A DNA stretch of 64,000 nucleotides, from contig NZ_CP083692.1 in the NCBI RefSeq assembly GCF_020096995.1, positions 1,302,001 to 1,366,000 on the forward strand, given 5' to 3'. Positions within the stretch are counted from its first letter, which is position 1. Each line of letters starts with the position of its first letter. Both the position numbers and the translations under genes were made by a program. This stretch comes from Leucobacter sp. Psy1 (GTDB taxonomy: Bacteria; Actinomycetota; Actinomycetes; Actinomycetales; Microbacteriaceae). Below the pieces are notes generated by a model. The model searched no databases and had not been told where the DNA came from. It worked only from the letters and a program-made list of their open reading frames with translations. Shown here piece by piece: positions 28,540-36,204 of the stretch.

Positions 28540-28788
28540 TCAGGAAGCGCGACGCGCGCGAGCGGCGCGACGCTTCAGCGCCCGACGCTCATCCTCGCTG
28601 AGCCCGCCCCACACGCCGGAATCCTGGCCCGTGTCCATGGCGTACTGCAAGCACATCTCGGTGACGGTGCAGCGTGCGCACACCGACTTCGCGCGCTCGA
28701 TCTGATCCACCGCGGGTCCGGTGTTGCCGACCGGGAAAAAGAGCTCCGGGTCAACCGTGAGGCAAGCTGCCTGCTCGCGCCAATCCAT
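28540..28788 (-). CDS. whiB1: WhiB-family iron-sulfur regulator (WhiB1/WblE type)
   Basis: 82-residue redox/NO-sensitive transcription factor that binds a [4Fe-4S] cluster through Cys9, Cys37, Cys40 and Cys46. GVWGG (58-62) is the sigma-factor-contacting turn. It is followed by the basic DNA-binding tail RRALKRRAARARRAS. MDWREQAACL and LFFPVGNTGPA place it with WhiB1/WblE, the essential housekeeping member. GAGGAGGA lies a few bases before the ATG. A TTGACT-N17-TATATG promoter at 28913-28941 gives a leader of about 118 bases. Confidence 0.95.
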   Translation of the reverse strand: MDWREQAACLTVDPELFFPVGNTGPAVDQIERAKSVCARCTVTEMCLQYAMDTGQDSGVWGGLSEDERRALKRRAARARRAS

Positions 28789-28871
28789 ACTGTGTCCTCC
28801 TCATGTGCATCGCACGCACGCGAAGATACCAGTGGCTGGGTAGCCTGATCTCGCGCCGTAACTGTTCAACG

Positions 28872-28889
28872 TGGCTGAGTATGCTCACG
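28872..28889. promoter_or_regulatory. CRP-like half-palindrome in the whiB leader
   Basis: CTGA-N6-TCAC, 7 of 8 positions of the CRP-type GTGA-N6-TCAC, just downstream of the predicted whiB transcription start. Mycobacterial whiB1 is controlled by a CRP-family protein, so this is worth noting, but the match is short. Confidence 0.25.
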
Positions 28890-28912
28890 TCGGCGTGCGC
28901 GAAACTCGACTG

Positions 28913-28941
28913 CATATATGGTTTCACGGAACTCCAGTCAA
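28913..28941 (-). promoter_or_regulatory. Vegetative promoter for whiB
   Basis: TTGACT (28941-28936) and TATATG (28918-28913) separated by exactly 17 bases, reading toward whiB. It is the only near-consensus -35/-10 pair I found in the window. Predicted start near 28906, leaving a leader of about 118 bases. Confidence 0.7.
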
Positions 28942-29015
28942 ATCAATAGTGAATTTCTGAAATGTGAGACCATGCTGTGGGTGCGCCGCGCGGGTGACCC
29001 GGGGAGGAAACGTAC

Positions 29016-29459
29016 ATGCAGCAGGGGCAGGGGAGTCACGACGGGGTCGAGGCGCGATCACGTGCGGCGTGGCGGGTGCTCGTCGCGGTGCTGATCGTGG
29101 AGGCTATCGGAGGCGTCGCCCTGATGTGGCCGGTCGTGCAAGCGGTGTTCGCGCCGACGCACGATACGCTCGGTGCGCGCGTGAGCGTGCTTCTGGCCGT
29201 CGTGCTCGCCTGGGCGTGGGTGTGCGTGACTCTGGCCGGTGCGGTCGTGAAGCGCGCGCCGTGGGCGCGCGGTTCGGCGATCACCATTCACGTGCTCATG
29301 TTCGCCGCGGGCACCGGAGTGCTGCAGGGGATTCTCGGAACGCCGCTGCTCGGCTGGCTGCTCGTGATCCTGGCGTTCCTGGGGTTCTTCTCCGCGCTGC
29401 TCGCTCGCCCGACCGTGGTGGATGGCGCGGCAGGATCCGCGGTGCCCGAGGTTCGCTAG
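29016..29459 (+). CDS. Four-helix membrane protein of unknown function
   Basis: 147 residues with four hydrophobic helices (about 20-43, 55-78, 86-104 and 107-125) and short polar ends. I do not recognise a domain; similar small integral membrane proteins are common next to housekeeping genes in this family. GGGGAGG lies 8 bases before the ATG, a strong ribosome site. It is divergent from whiB and convergent with the thiol peroxidase gene, only 20 bases away. Confidence 0.75.
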   Translation: MQQGQGSHDGVEARSRAAWRVLVAVLIVEAIGGVALMWPVVQAVFAPTHDTLGARVSVLLAVVLAWAWVCVTLAGAVVKRAPWARGSAITIHVLMFAAGTGVLQGILGTPLLGWLLVILAFLGFFSALLARPTVVDGAAGSAVPEVR

Positions 29460-29479
29460 CCCCGCTCAGCGGTGGCCGC

Positions 29480-29953
29480 CTACGCGCCGAGGAGCTTCCG
29501 GACGCGTGCGACGTGCCCGGTCGCCTTCACGTTGTACAGTGCGTGCTCGATTTTGCCGTCCGCATCGATGACGAACGTCGAGCGGATGACGCCGTTCACG
29601 ACCTTCCCGTAGAGCTTCTTCTCGCCGTACGCGCCGTAGGCGTGGTGAACGGCGTAATCGGTGTCGCTCAGCAGTGGGTAGGGGAGCTCGTCGCGCTCGG
29701 CGAACCGCTTCTGCTTCACGGGATCGTCGTGGGAGATGCCGAGCACCTGGATTCCCGCCGCGAGCAGAGGCTCGACGGCGTCCCTGAAGTCGCAAGCCTC
29801 GGTCGTGCAGCCGGGGGTCATTGCCTGCGGGTAGAAGAACACGACGACTCGCTGACCGCGGAAGTCGTCGAGCGATACGGTGTTGCCGTCCTGGTCGCTG
29901 AGGGCGAAGTCGGGTGCGGGGGCGCCGGGTTCGAGGATCACACGATCAGTCAT
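29480..29953 (-). CDS. bcp: Thioredoxin-dependent thiol peroxidase
   Basis: Peroxiredoxin of the Bcp/PrxQ group, 157 residues, reducing hydroperoxides. Peroxidatic Cys49 and resolving Cys54 lie in TPGCTTEACDF, five residues apart as in atypical 2-Cys PrxQ. The conserved Arg is in VIRSTFVID. Start 29953 follows TAGGCT by 6 bases with no Shine-Dalgarno, so it is probably leaderless. It lies downstream of rsgA on the same strand after 49 bases. Confidence 0.95.
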   Translation of the reverse strand: MTDRVILEPGAPAPDFALSDQDGNTVSLDDFRGQRVVVFFYPQAMTPGCTTEACDFRDAVEPLLAAGIQVLGISHDDPVKQKRFAERDELPYPLLSDTDYAVHHAYGAYGEKKLYGKVVNGVIRSTFVIDADGKIEHALYNVKATGHVARVRKLLGA

Positions 29954-29959
29954 GCCACC

Positions 29960-29965
29960 AGCCTA
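29960..29965 (-). promoter_or_regulatory. -10 box of a leaderless promoter for bcp
   Basis: TAGGCT on the minus strand, 6 bases before the ATG at 29953. Confidence 0.45.
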
Positions 29966-30002
29966 CCGACAGCGGGGCGTTGCCGGGGAGCGCACGAGGG
30001 CT

Positions 30003-31097
30003 TCAGCGTTCGGCGGACCTGTCGGCTGACCGGTCGTGCAGGAGTCGCCTGAGCGATTCCACGCGTTCGGCACCGACGGCGTCGAGTCTGCCGTCGGCGA
30101 TCGCGGCGTCGAGCTCGCAATCGGGAGCGTCGGCGAGGTGGGTGCACCCCCTGGGGCACTGGTCGATGAGCGGCGCGAGGTCGTGGAAGCTGCGGAGGAT
30201 CGACTCGGCATCCACGTGGCCGAGACCGAACGAGCGCACGCCCGGGGTGTCGACAACCCAGCCGGGAACCGCGTCGAGGCCCACGAGGGACGGGTCGGTG
30301 CGCAGCGCGATCGACGACGATGAGGTGTGACGGCCGCGGCCGGTGACCTCGTTGACGTGCCCGGTGGCCCGGTCCGCGTCGGGCACGAGTGCGTTGATGA
30401 GCGTGGACTTGCCGACACCCGAGTGGCCGACGAAGACGGTGGTGCGGCCGGCGAGCGCTTCGTGGATCTCTGCGAGGGGTTCGGCGCCCACCTGCGAGCG
30501 GAACACCGGGATCTCGAGTGAGGCGAAGGTCTCGAGAAAGGGTTCGGGGTCGGCGAGGTCGGTCTTCGTGATGCAGAGCAGGGGGGTGATCCCTGCGTCG
30601 TATGCTGCGGCCAGGTATCGGTCGACGAGGCGCACCCGCGGCTCGGGGTTCGCTGCGGCGATCACGATGAACATCTGATCGGCATTGGCGACGATCACCC
30701 GCTCGACGCGATCGCTGTCGTCGGCGCTGCGCCGGAGCAGCGTACGCCGGTCGCCGACGCTCACGATCCGGGCGAGGGAGCCCTCCTCGCCGCTGACATC
30801 GCCGACGAGCTGCACGCGGTCGCCGGTGACGATGGCCTCGCGACGCAATTCGCGTGCGCGGCTGGCGACGACGGTGCGCTCGCGGGCGTCTTCAGGATCG
30901 GCGCCCGCCGCGACGAGCACCGCGTACCTGCCGCGGTCGACGCCGGTGACCATGCCGCCGACGGCGTCGGCGTGCTCCGGGCGGCGCTTCGTGCGCGGGC
31001 GGTTGGCCTTCGGGTTGGGCCGTGCGCGGACGGTGTGGTCCGCGTACTCACCGTAGGGCTCGTCGGCGTCATCGTCGTCGAAGTTCAGCCAGCTCAT
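30003..31097 (-). CDS. rsgA: Ribosome small-subunit maturation GTPase RsgA
   Basis: Circularly permuted GTPase acting late in 30S assembly; 364 residues. An N-terminal OB-fold (about 45-120) comes first, then the G domain with G4 ITKTDLAD before G1 GHSGVGKST and G3 DTPGVRSFG. The C-terminal zinc site is CPRGCTHLADAPDC. The N-terminal 40 residues are acidic and then basic, typical of actinobacterial forms. It follows aroA after 15 bases and must be co-transcribed with it. Confidence 0.95.
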   Translation of the reverse strand: MSWLNFDDDDADEPYGEYADHTVRARPNPKANRPRTKRRPEHADAVGGMVTGVDRGRYAVLVAAGADPEDARERTVVASRARELRREAIVTGDRVQLVGDVSGEEGSLARIVSVGDRRTLLRRSADDSDRVERVIVANADQMFIVIAAANPEPRVRLVDRYLAAAYDAGITPLLCITKTDLADPEPFLETFASLEIPVFRSQVGAEPLAEIHEALAGRTTVFVGHSGVGKSTLINALVPDADRATGHVNEVTGRGRHTSSSSIALRTDPSLVGLDAVPGWVVDTPGVRSFGLGHVDAESILRSFHDLAPLIDQCPRGCTHLADAPDCELDAAIADGRLDAVGAERVESLRRLLHDRSADRSAER

Positions 31098-31112
31098 GTC
31101 GATCCGGCGCCG

Positions 31113-32546
31113 TCAGAGCCCGAGCGATGAGAACGGGGACCCGAAAGGATCGGCGGTCGAGGACTCCTCTTCGCTGCGCCCGGGGTCGTCGACGCCGAGC
31201 ATGCGGTGCCACAGCTCCGAGAACTGCGGCAGGGTCTTGCTCGTGCTCTCGATGTCTTCGACGGTGACGTTCGCGACGCGGAGTCCGATGAGGGCGCCGG
31301 TGGTGGCCATACGGTGGTCGGCGTAACTGCGCCAGAGGTCGCCGTGGAGCTCCGCCGGCTCGATGGCGATGCCGTCGTCGAGCTCTCGGGCCCGGCCACC
31401 GAGGCGATTGATCTCCGCGACGAGCGCAGCGATGCGATCCGTCTCGTGGTGACGGATGTGGCCGATACCGGTGATCTCGCTGGGGCCGTCGGCGAGTGCG
31501 GCGAGTCCGACGAGTGTCGGCGCGAGTTCTCCGGCCTCCGGCACGTGCAACCGGACGCCGCGGACGGTGCCGGTGCCGGTCACGGTGAGGACGTCGCCAT
31601 CAAGCGAGGCCTCCGCACCGAACTCGGGAAGCAGCGTGCGGAGTTGGTCGCCCACCTGAGTCGTGCTCGACGGCCAGTGGGGCACGCTGACGCGGCCGCC
31701 GACGGCGAGGGCAGCCGCGAGGAAGGGAGCGGCGTTCGACAGGTCGGGCTCGATGCCGAGGTCGCGGGCGCCAATCGGGCCGGGGGCGACGCGCCACTCG
31801 TTCGGTGCGGGCGAGTCGGCATCGACGCCTCGCTCCCGCAGCGCCTCGAGCGTCATCTCAATGTGGGGGAGGCTCGGCACCCGCTCACCGGTGTGGACGA
31901 TATGCACGCCCTCGTCGAATCTGGGCGCCGAAAGGAGGAGACCCGAGACGAACTGGCTCGAGAGAGAGGCGTCGATCTCGACGCGGCCGCCGCGCAGGCG
32001 CCCGGCACCGTGCACCGTGAACGGCAGCGCGCCGCGCCCCTCGTCGGAGATATCGGCACCGAGCTCGCGCAGCGCCTCGAGAATGGTGCGCATGGGGCGC
32101 TTGCGGGCGTAGGGGTCACCGTCGAACGCCGTGGGCCCGAGCGCAAGAGCAGCGACGGCGGGGACGAAGCGCATGACCGTGCCGGCGAGCCCGCAGGCGA
32201 TGCTCGTCGATCCGGTCAGCTCGTCCGCCGGCCGGATGCTGAGGTCTGCGCCGAACGGCTGGTCGCCGGCGATCTCGGTAATGTCCGTTCCCAGGTTCCG
32301 CAGCGCATCGATCATGAGCGCGGTGTCGCGGGAGTGGAGCGGCGCCCTCAGGCGGCCGACGCCGTCGGCGAGGGCGGAGAGCACGAGCTCGCGTCCGGTG
32401 AGGGATTTCGATCCGGGCAGGGCCACGCGGGCGTCGAGTCTGGCCGGCGCGACGGGCGCCTCCCAGGGCGGCGGGGCGTCGTCTGCGGTCTCACCGCCGC
32501 GCACTTCGTCGCCGTCTTTTCCGGGGTTCATCTTTCCAACCAGCAT
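31113..32546 (-). CDS. aroA: 3-phosphoshikimate 1-carboxyvinyltransferase (EPSP synthase)
   Basis: Sixth step of the shikimate pathway, 477 residues. LPGSKSLTGRELVL (43-56) is the substrate-binding loop; Gly51 stands where most homologues have Asn. GLAGTVMRFVPA is the PEP/glyphosate-site segment in its actinobacterial form, and DHRMATTGALIGLR is near the C-terminus. Start 32546 is chosen because TACACT lies 8 bases upstream; an ATG at 32531 is an alternative. The aroA-rsgA pair faces sigH-rsrA divergently, an arrangement common in actinobacteria. Confidence 0.94.
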   Translation of the reverse strand: MLVGKMNPGKDGDEVRGGETADDAPPPWEAPVAPARLDARVALPGSKSLTGRELVLSALADGVGRLRAPLHSRDTALMIDALRNLGTDITEIAGDQPFGADLSIRPADELTGSTSIACGLAGTVMRFVPAVAALALGPTAFDGDPYARKRPMRTILEALRELGADISDEGRGALPFTVHGAGRLRGGRVEIDASLSSQFVSGLLLSAPRFDEGVHIVHTGERVPSLPHIEMTLEALRERGVDADSPAPNEWRVAPGPIGARDLGIEPDLSNAAPFLAAALAVGGRVSVPHWPSSTTQVGDQLRTLLPEFGAEASLDGDVLTVTGTGTVRGVRLHVPEAGELAPTLVGLAALADGPSEITGIGHIRHHETDRIAALVAEINRLGGRARELDDGIAIEPAELHGDLWRSYADHRMATTGALIGLRVANVTVEDIESTSKTLPQFSELWHRMLGVDDPGRSEEESSTADPFGSPFSSLGL

Positions 32547-32554
32547 CGTGTTCG

Positions 32555-32560
32555 AGTGTA
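32555..32560 (-). promoter_or_regulatory. -10 box for aroA-rsgA
   Basis: TACACT on the minus strand, 8 bases before the aroA ATG, with no Shine-Dalgarno. It is probably leaderless or nearly so. Confidence 0.4.
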
Positions 32561-32564
32561 GCGG

Positions 32565-32591
32565 GGGAATAGTGCGGTCACCCGACGAGTT
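32565..32591 (+). promoter_or_regulatory. SigR/SigH-type redox promoter of sigH
   Basis: GGGAAT, 18 bases, GTT: exactly the SigR/SigH consensus layout described for Streptomyces and mycobacteria. It lies 54-96 bases before the possible sigH starts and reads toward sigH. It implies positive autoregulation: when RsrA is oxidised, SigH transcribes its own gene. Confidence 0.75.
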
Positions 32592-32672
32592 GCACTCGGG
32601 GAGCGGGTCCGGCGGGCGGACCGGCACAGATCGCGGAGGTGGCCGTGCCAGCACTGGATCTCGTGGAGCGCC

Positions 32673-32678
32673 TAGGAT
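32673..32678 (+). promoter_or_regulatory. -10 box of a second, vegetative sigH promoter
   Basis: TAGGAT 8 bases before the GTG at 32687, inside the reading frame of the longer sigH form. It would give a leaderless or very short-leader transcript for the short protein. Confidence 0.35.
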
Positions 32679-32686
32679 CGGGGAGT

Positions 32687-33367
32687 GTGAGCGGACCCGA
32701 TGAGACCCCGATGGCGTCGAGCGCGCGCTTCGAGCGAGACGCGCTGCCTCTGCTGGACCAGCTGTACGGTGCGGCGATGAAGATGACGCGGAATCCGCAG
32801 GACGCGCAGGATCTGGTTCAGGAGACGTATCTGAAGGCGTACGCCGCGTTCGACAGTTTCGCGGAGGGCACGAACCTCAAGGCGTGGCTGTACCGGATCA
32901 TGACGAACTCGTACATCAACGGGTACCGGAAGAGGCAGCGCGAACCGTTCCTGGGCGCCGTGGACGATCTCGAGGACTGGCAGATGGGCGGAGCGGAGTC
33001 GACGACGGCGATGTCGTCGCGCTCGGCCGAGGCCGAGGCGATCGATCGCGCCCCCGACTCGGTGGTGACGCGGGCGCTCAACGCCCTGCCGGAGGATTTC
33101 AGGATGGCGGTCTACCTCGCCGACGTCGAGGGGTTCAGCTATCAGGAGATCGCGGACATCGTCGGAGTGCCGATTGGCACCGTGATGAGCCGCCTGCACC
33201 GCGGTCGCGGACGTCTGCGCACGGCGCTCCGCGAGTACGCGTTGGAGCAGGGCGTCGCCGTCGATCAGCGGGGCCGAGCCGGCACGAAAGCCGTGCGACA
33301 GAGAACGGGCAGCGACAGCGCCGACAGCGAAAGCGACAGCGCCGACAGCGAAGGAGGAGCGGAATGA
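32687..33367 (+). CDS. sigH: RNA polymerase sigma factor SigH/SigR (ECF, redox stress)
   Basis: Group 4 sigma factor for the thiol-oxidative stress response. Sigma-2 covers about residues 15-85 ([40 protein letters not shown]). Sigma-4 covers about 120-175 ([32 protein letters not shown]). The tail contains a duplicated 7-residue SDSADSE unit. Starts: GTG 32687 (226 residues, GGGGAG adjacent) is annotated. GTG 32645 behind GGAGGT would add 14 residues and lies on the transcript from the redox promoter. The anti-sigma gene overlaps the stop by four bases. Confidence 0.95.
   Translation: MSGPDETPMASSARFERDALPLLDQLYGAAMKMTRNPQDAQDLVQETYLKAYAAFDSFAEGTNLKAWLYRIMTNSYINGYRKRQREPFLGAVDDLEDWQMGGAESTTAMSSRSAEAEAIDRAPDSVVTRALNALPEDFRMAVYLADVEGFSYQEIADIVGVPIGTVMSRLHRGRGRLRTALREYALEQGVAVDQRGRAGTKAVRQRTGSDSADSESDSADSEGGAE
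33311..33352 (+). repeat. Perfect 21-base tandem duplication in the sigH tail
   Basis: Two identical 21-base units in frame encode SDSADSE twice near the C-terminus of SigH, outside sigma-4. Confidence 0.85.
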
Positions 33368-33603
33368 CCGAGAACGAGTGCGCGCAGGCGCGTGCGAACA
33401 TCGAGGAGCTCATCCGGGGCGAGCAGTGCGCCGGGCAGCGCGAGGCCCTGATGCGGCATCTCGAGGAGTGCGATGACTGCCGCTCGGAGGAGCAGGTGTG
33501 TCATCGGCTGACCGAGGCGGTGAAGCGGGCCTGTGCCGAGTCGGCCCCGCAGTCGCTGCGGGAGGCGATCCGGATCGGTCTGCGCGACCTGCACCGCGCC
33601 TAA
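33364..33603 (+). CDS. rsrA: Zinc-binding anti-sigma factor RsrA
   Basis: 79-residue redox-sensitive antagonist of SigH. Cys6, His32, Cys36 and Cys39 have the spacing of the RsrA zinc ligands (Cys, then H-x3-C-x2-C, 26 residues apart). Oxidation of these thiols releases zinc and SigH. Two further cysteines (Cys22 and Cys46) are not part of the canonical set. The start codon overlaps the sigH stop (ATGA) and is served by AAGGAGGAG, giving coupled stoichiometric synthesis. Its stop overlaps by four bases the stop of the convergent binding-protein gene. Confidence 0.93.
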   Translation: MTENECAQARANIEELIRGEQCAGQREALMRHLEECDDCRSEEQVCHRLTEAVKRACAESAPQSLREAIRIGLRDLHRA

Positions 33604-35135
33604 CGGGCGACGCTGATCCCCTCGAGGGGGATCCGGGAGTTGGTGTTGCACTCGGGGAACCCTGAAACGCCCTCGGCGATGACGTTCGTCGGCGTGTAGT
33701 TGTAGAGCCACTTCGCCGGCGCGTCCTCGGCGACCTGTCTGGCGGCATCGGCGAGCAGTCGCTCGGTCTCCGGGATGTCGTCAGACGCGATGGCGTCGGC
33801 GTAGAGCCCCTGCACCCGCTCGCTGTCGTACCCGAGGTAGGACCGGGGGTCGGCGTAGCGCTTGATGTCGCGCGCGTCGGCGTGGTCGACGTAGCTCAGC
33901 TGGAAGTCCCGGTTCGTGTAGACCTCGTCGATCCAGGCCGAGAACGGAACGCGCTTCACGCGCACGCTGACGCCGACCTCGGCGAGCTGCGTCGTGATGA
34001 GGTCGAGCGGTGCGGCGTCGTAGAACTCGGGGGCGGTGAGGGTGAGACTGAGGTTCGTCTGGCCAGCCTCCGCGAGCAACGAGCGCGCCGCCGTGGGGTC
34101 GTACGCGTTGATCGAGGTGAGGTCCTCGTAACCGGGCTCCGGTTCGGGGATCGGGCCGCCCAGCGGCTTGCCGTCGCCGTTCTGCGAGTCGATGATGGCG
34201 TCGGGGTCGATGGCGCGGCTCAGCGCCTCGCGCACGCGCGGGTCGTCGAGCGGGGGCCGGTCGCTGTTGAAGGCGAGGGTGAAGACGTCGCTGCCTTCGG
34301 CGCGCACCATGCGGAAGGAGGTGTCCTCCTCGAATTCCGGGCGCAGCGAGGGCAGCAGCGCCGTGTGCACGTCGACGTCACCGTCGTGGAGCGCGTTCAC
34401 GGCGTCGCGACCGTCGACCAGGAACCGGAAGGTGGCGCGATCGATCTCCGGTTCGGTTCCCCAGTAGTCGTCGACGCGGGTCAGGGTGAGCTGCTCGCCG
34501 CGTTCCCAGTCGTCGAAGCGGAAGGGTCCCGTGCCGTTCGTGTCCCTGGTGAGGTCGGTGTGGTCGCCGCTCTCGAAGATGAGTCCTTCTCGGCCGGCGA
34601 GGTACCAGAGGAGGTTGTTGTTCGGCTCGTCGAGGGTGATCGTCACGGTGCGACCCGAAGCGGTGACCTCGGCCCAGTTGTCGTCGCCGAGCGTACCGCT
34701 GTTCAGGGTGGTTTCGAGGGATTCGACGACGTCGTCCGCGGTCAGCGCGGACCCCGAGGCGAAGCGGACGTCATCGCGCAGCTCGAACTCGTACTTGCGT
34801 CCGTCGTCGCTGATCTCGGGGAGCGCTGTGGCGAGCACGGGCCGGTAGGCATCGATGGATCCCACCTCGAGGCCGATGAGCCCCTGGTACACGTTGTCGA
34901 TGAGGATCTGATCGAGCGGCGCACCGGGAGTGCTGCGGATATCGAGATTCTGCGGTTCTGCGATGAGGCCGATCGCGATGCGGTCGCCGGCGGTTCTCAC
35001 CACGAACGCCCACACCGCCGACGCGACGAGTGCGAGCGCGAGCGCCGCGGCGATGGCGAGCGTCGCTCGACGTCCCGGCCGGCGGCGCGACGCGGGCGAC
35101 GGCTCCGCTGCGGCGGCGGTGGGTGACTCCGACAC
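33600..35135 (-). CDS. Peptide/nickel-type ABC transporter substrate-binding protein (SBP_bac_5), membrane-anchored
   Basis: 511 residues of the DppA/OppA family: an N-terminal anchor, then the SBP_5 fold with RKYEFELRDDVRFASG, NGTGPFRFDDWERGEQL and DPRVREALSRAIDPDAI. The N-terminus (RRRPGRRATLAIAAALALAL, then VASAVWAFVV) is a transmembrane helix preceded by arginines, with no lipobox cysteine after it, so the protein is probably held by an uncleaved helix. No permease or ATPase gene is adjacent, so it is an orphan receptor. GTG start with AGGAG 9 bases upstream. Confidence 0.88.
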   Translation of the reverse strand: MSESPTAAAAEPSPASRRRPGRRATLAIAAALALALVASAVWAFVVRTAGDRIAIGLIAEPQNLDIRSTPGAPLDQILIDNVYQGLIGLEVGSIDAYRPVLATALPEISDDGRKYEFELRDDVRFASGSALTADDVVESLETTLNSGTLGDDNWAEVTASGRTVTITLDEPNNNLLWYLAGREGLIFESGDHTDLTRDTNGTGPFRFDDWERGEQLTLTRVDDYWGTEPEIDRATFRFLVDGRDAVNALHDGDVDVHTALLPSLRPEFEEDTSFRMVRAEGSDVFTLAFNSDRPPLDDPRVREALSRAIDPDAIIDSQNGDGKPLGGPIPEPEPGYEDLTSINAYDPTAARSLLAEAGQTNLSLTLTAPEFYDAAPLDLITTQLAEVGVSVRVKRVPFSAWIDEVYTNRDFQLSYVDHADARDIKRYADPRSYLGYDSERVQGLYADAIASDDIPETERLLADAARQVAEDAPAKWLYNYTPTNVIAEGVSGFPECNTNSRIPLEGISVAR

Positions 35136-35305
35136 GGTGGGGGCTCCTGTCCGGGGTACGTGCGCGAGCTCGTTCGGGCGCGCGAAAATGATTCGAGTGA
35201 TGGTTCACGCGCGCCGGTGCACGATCGTCGGTAGCCGACATTACGCCCCGTGGCAGGGTGCGCGGGCGCGGATCGCGTGTTTGTTGCGGTCTTGTTATGC
35301 GCCGC

Positions 35306-36163
35306 TCAGGCGGCCGCGGACGTCAGCGCAGCGAGGATCCGGAGGACCGTCGGCAGGTCTTCAGCAGCAGCGGACTCGCTCGACGGCGCGAACTCCGTGA
35401 TGTCGGCCCCGGAGAGCGGCAGTGCGCCGACGGCGGCGCGAATCGCGGCCGTCAGTTCGGCCACCGTCACCCCGAACGGCAGCTGCGAGTGCACCGACGA
35501 GAATTCGGCGGGATCGAGGATCCCCAGACCGACGTGCACGTAGAGGTGAGTGGCGCCGGTCTCCGCCAATCGCGTGCGGATGCGTTCCGCGAGCGCGTCC
35601 GGACCGTCGACGCCGTCCGGGCCGACGTCGATGGTCGTCAGACCGCGCCGCTCGATCTCGGCAAGCTCGTCGATGTCGAGATCGCGGGCCCCGACGAGGG
35701 TCACGGCCGCGGGGGAGATCGGGTGGGAGAACGTCAGATCGGCGACACCGTCGCCGAGCGCGTGCCGCAGGGTCATGCAGGCGGCGGCGCCTGTCGCAGA
35801 GGTGCTCGGGTGCTCCAGTCCAGCGTCGGCATCGCACCAGAGCACCGCGAGCCCGTCCCCGTGAGCGCGGACCGCGGCGTCGAGGCCGGCGAGGCTGGTT
35901 GCGGTGTCGCCGCCGAGGGTGATCGCCGGCTCCGCCACGGAGCCGAGCACCTCCAGTGCCGCGTCGCGCGCCGCGAGAACACTGCTCAGTCTCGCGACGG
36001 GCGTGCCGAGCGCGTCACCCGCCTTGTCGGGCACCGCGATGTCGTGGCGCGCCCGGCTCGGAAGATCCTCGCTGAGCGCGTGCGCGCCGTCGATGAGCTG
36101 CATCGCCCGCGACGAGGGCGAACCCTGCCACTGGGGCATCCAGAGGTAGACCGGCTTCGACAT
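35306..36163 (-). CDS. Arginase-fold (ureohydrolase family) protein with degenerate metal site
   Basis: 285 residues that align with the arginase/agmatinase fold, but the manganese ligands are largely gone. The GGDHS motif reads GGDTA (84-88), DAHxD reads DADAG (111-115), and SxDxDxxDP reads HVGLGILDP (210-218), with both ligand aspartates replaced by glycine. Only the first Asp (111) and the structural DP remain. Hydrolase activity of the usual kind is therefore unlikely. Start 36163 follows TACGAT by 6 bases, probably leaderless. It lies downstream of the DUF3097 gene on the same strand. The reading frame is intact, so it is not a pseudogene. Confidence 0.8.
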   Translation of the reverse strand: MSKPVYLWMPQWQGSPSSRAMQLIDGAHALSEDLPSRARHDIAVPDKAGDALGTPVARLSSVLAARDAALEVLGSVAEPAITLGGDTATSLAGLDAAVRAHGDGLAVLWCDADAGLEHPSTSATGAAACMTLRHALGDGVADLTFSHPISPAAVTLVGARDLDIDELAEIERRGLTTIDVGPDGVDGPDALAERIRTRLAETGATHLYVHVGLGILDPAEFSSVHSQLPFGVTVAELTAAIRAAVGALPLSGADITEFAPSSESAAAEDLPTVLRILAALTSAAA

Positions 36164-36169
36164 ACCCAC

Positions 36170-36175
36170 ATCGTA
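36170..36175 (-). promoter_or_regulatory. -10 box of a leaderless promoter for the arginase-fold gene
   Basis: TACGAT on the minus strand, 6 bases before the ATG at 36163. Confidence 0.48.
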
Positions 36176-36204
36176 CGCTCGCCGCTCGCGGTTTTCAGCT
36201 GTGA

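Noticed and set aside
31206..32561. Plus-strand 451-codon frame opposite aroA
   Set aside because: Composition typical of antisense of a GC-rich gene; aroA on the other strand has full-length homology.
33882..35126. Plus-strand 414-codon frame opposite the peptide-binding protein
   Set aside because: Val/Glu/Gly/Arg-rich shadow; the minus-strand protein has the complete SBP_5 fold.
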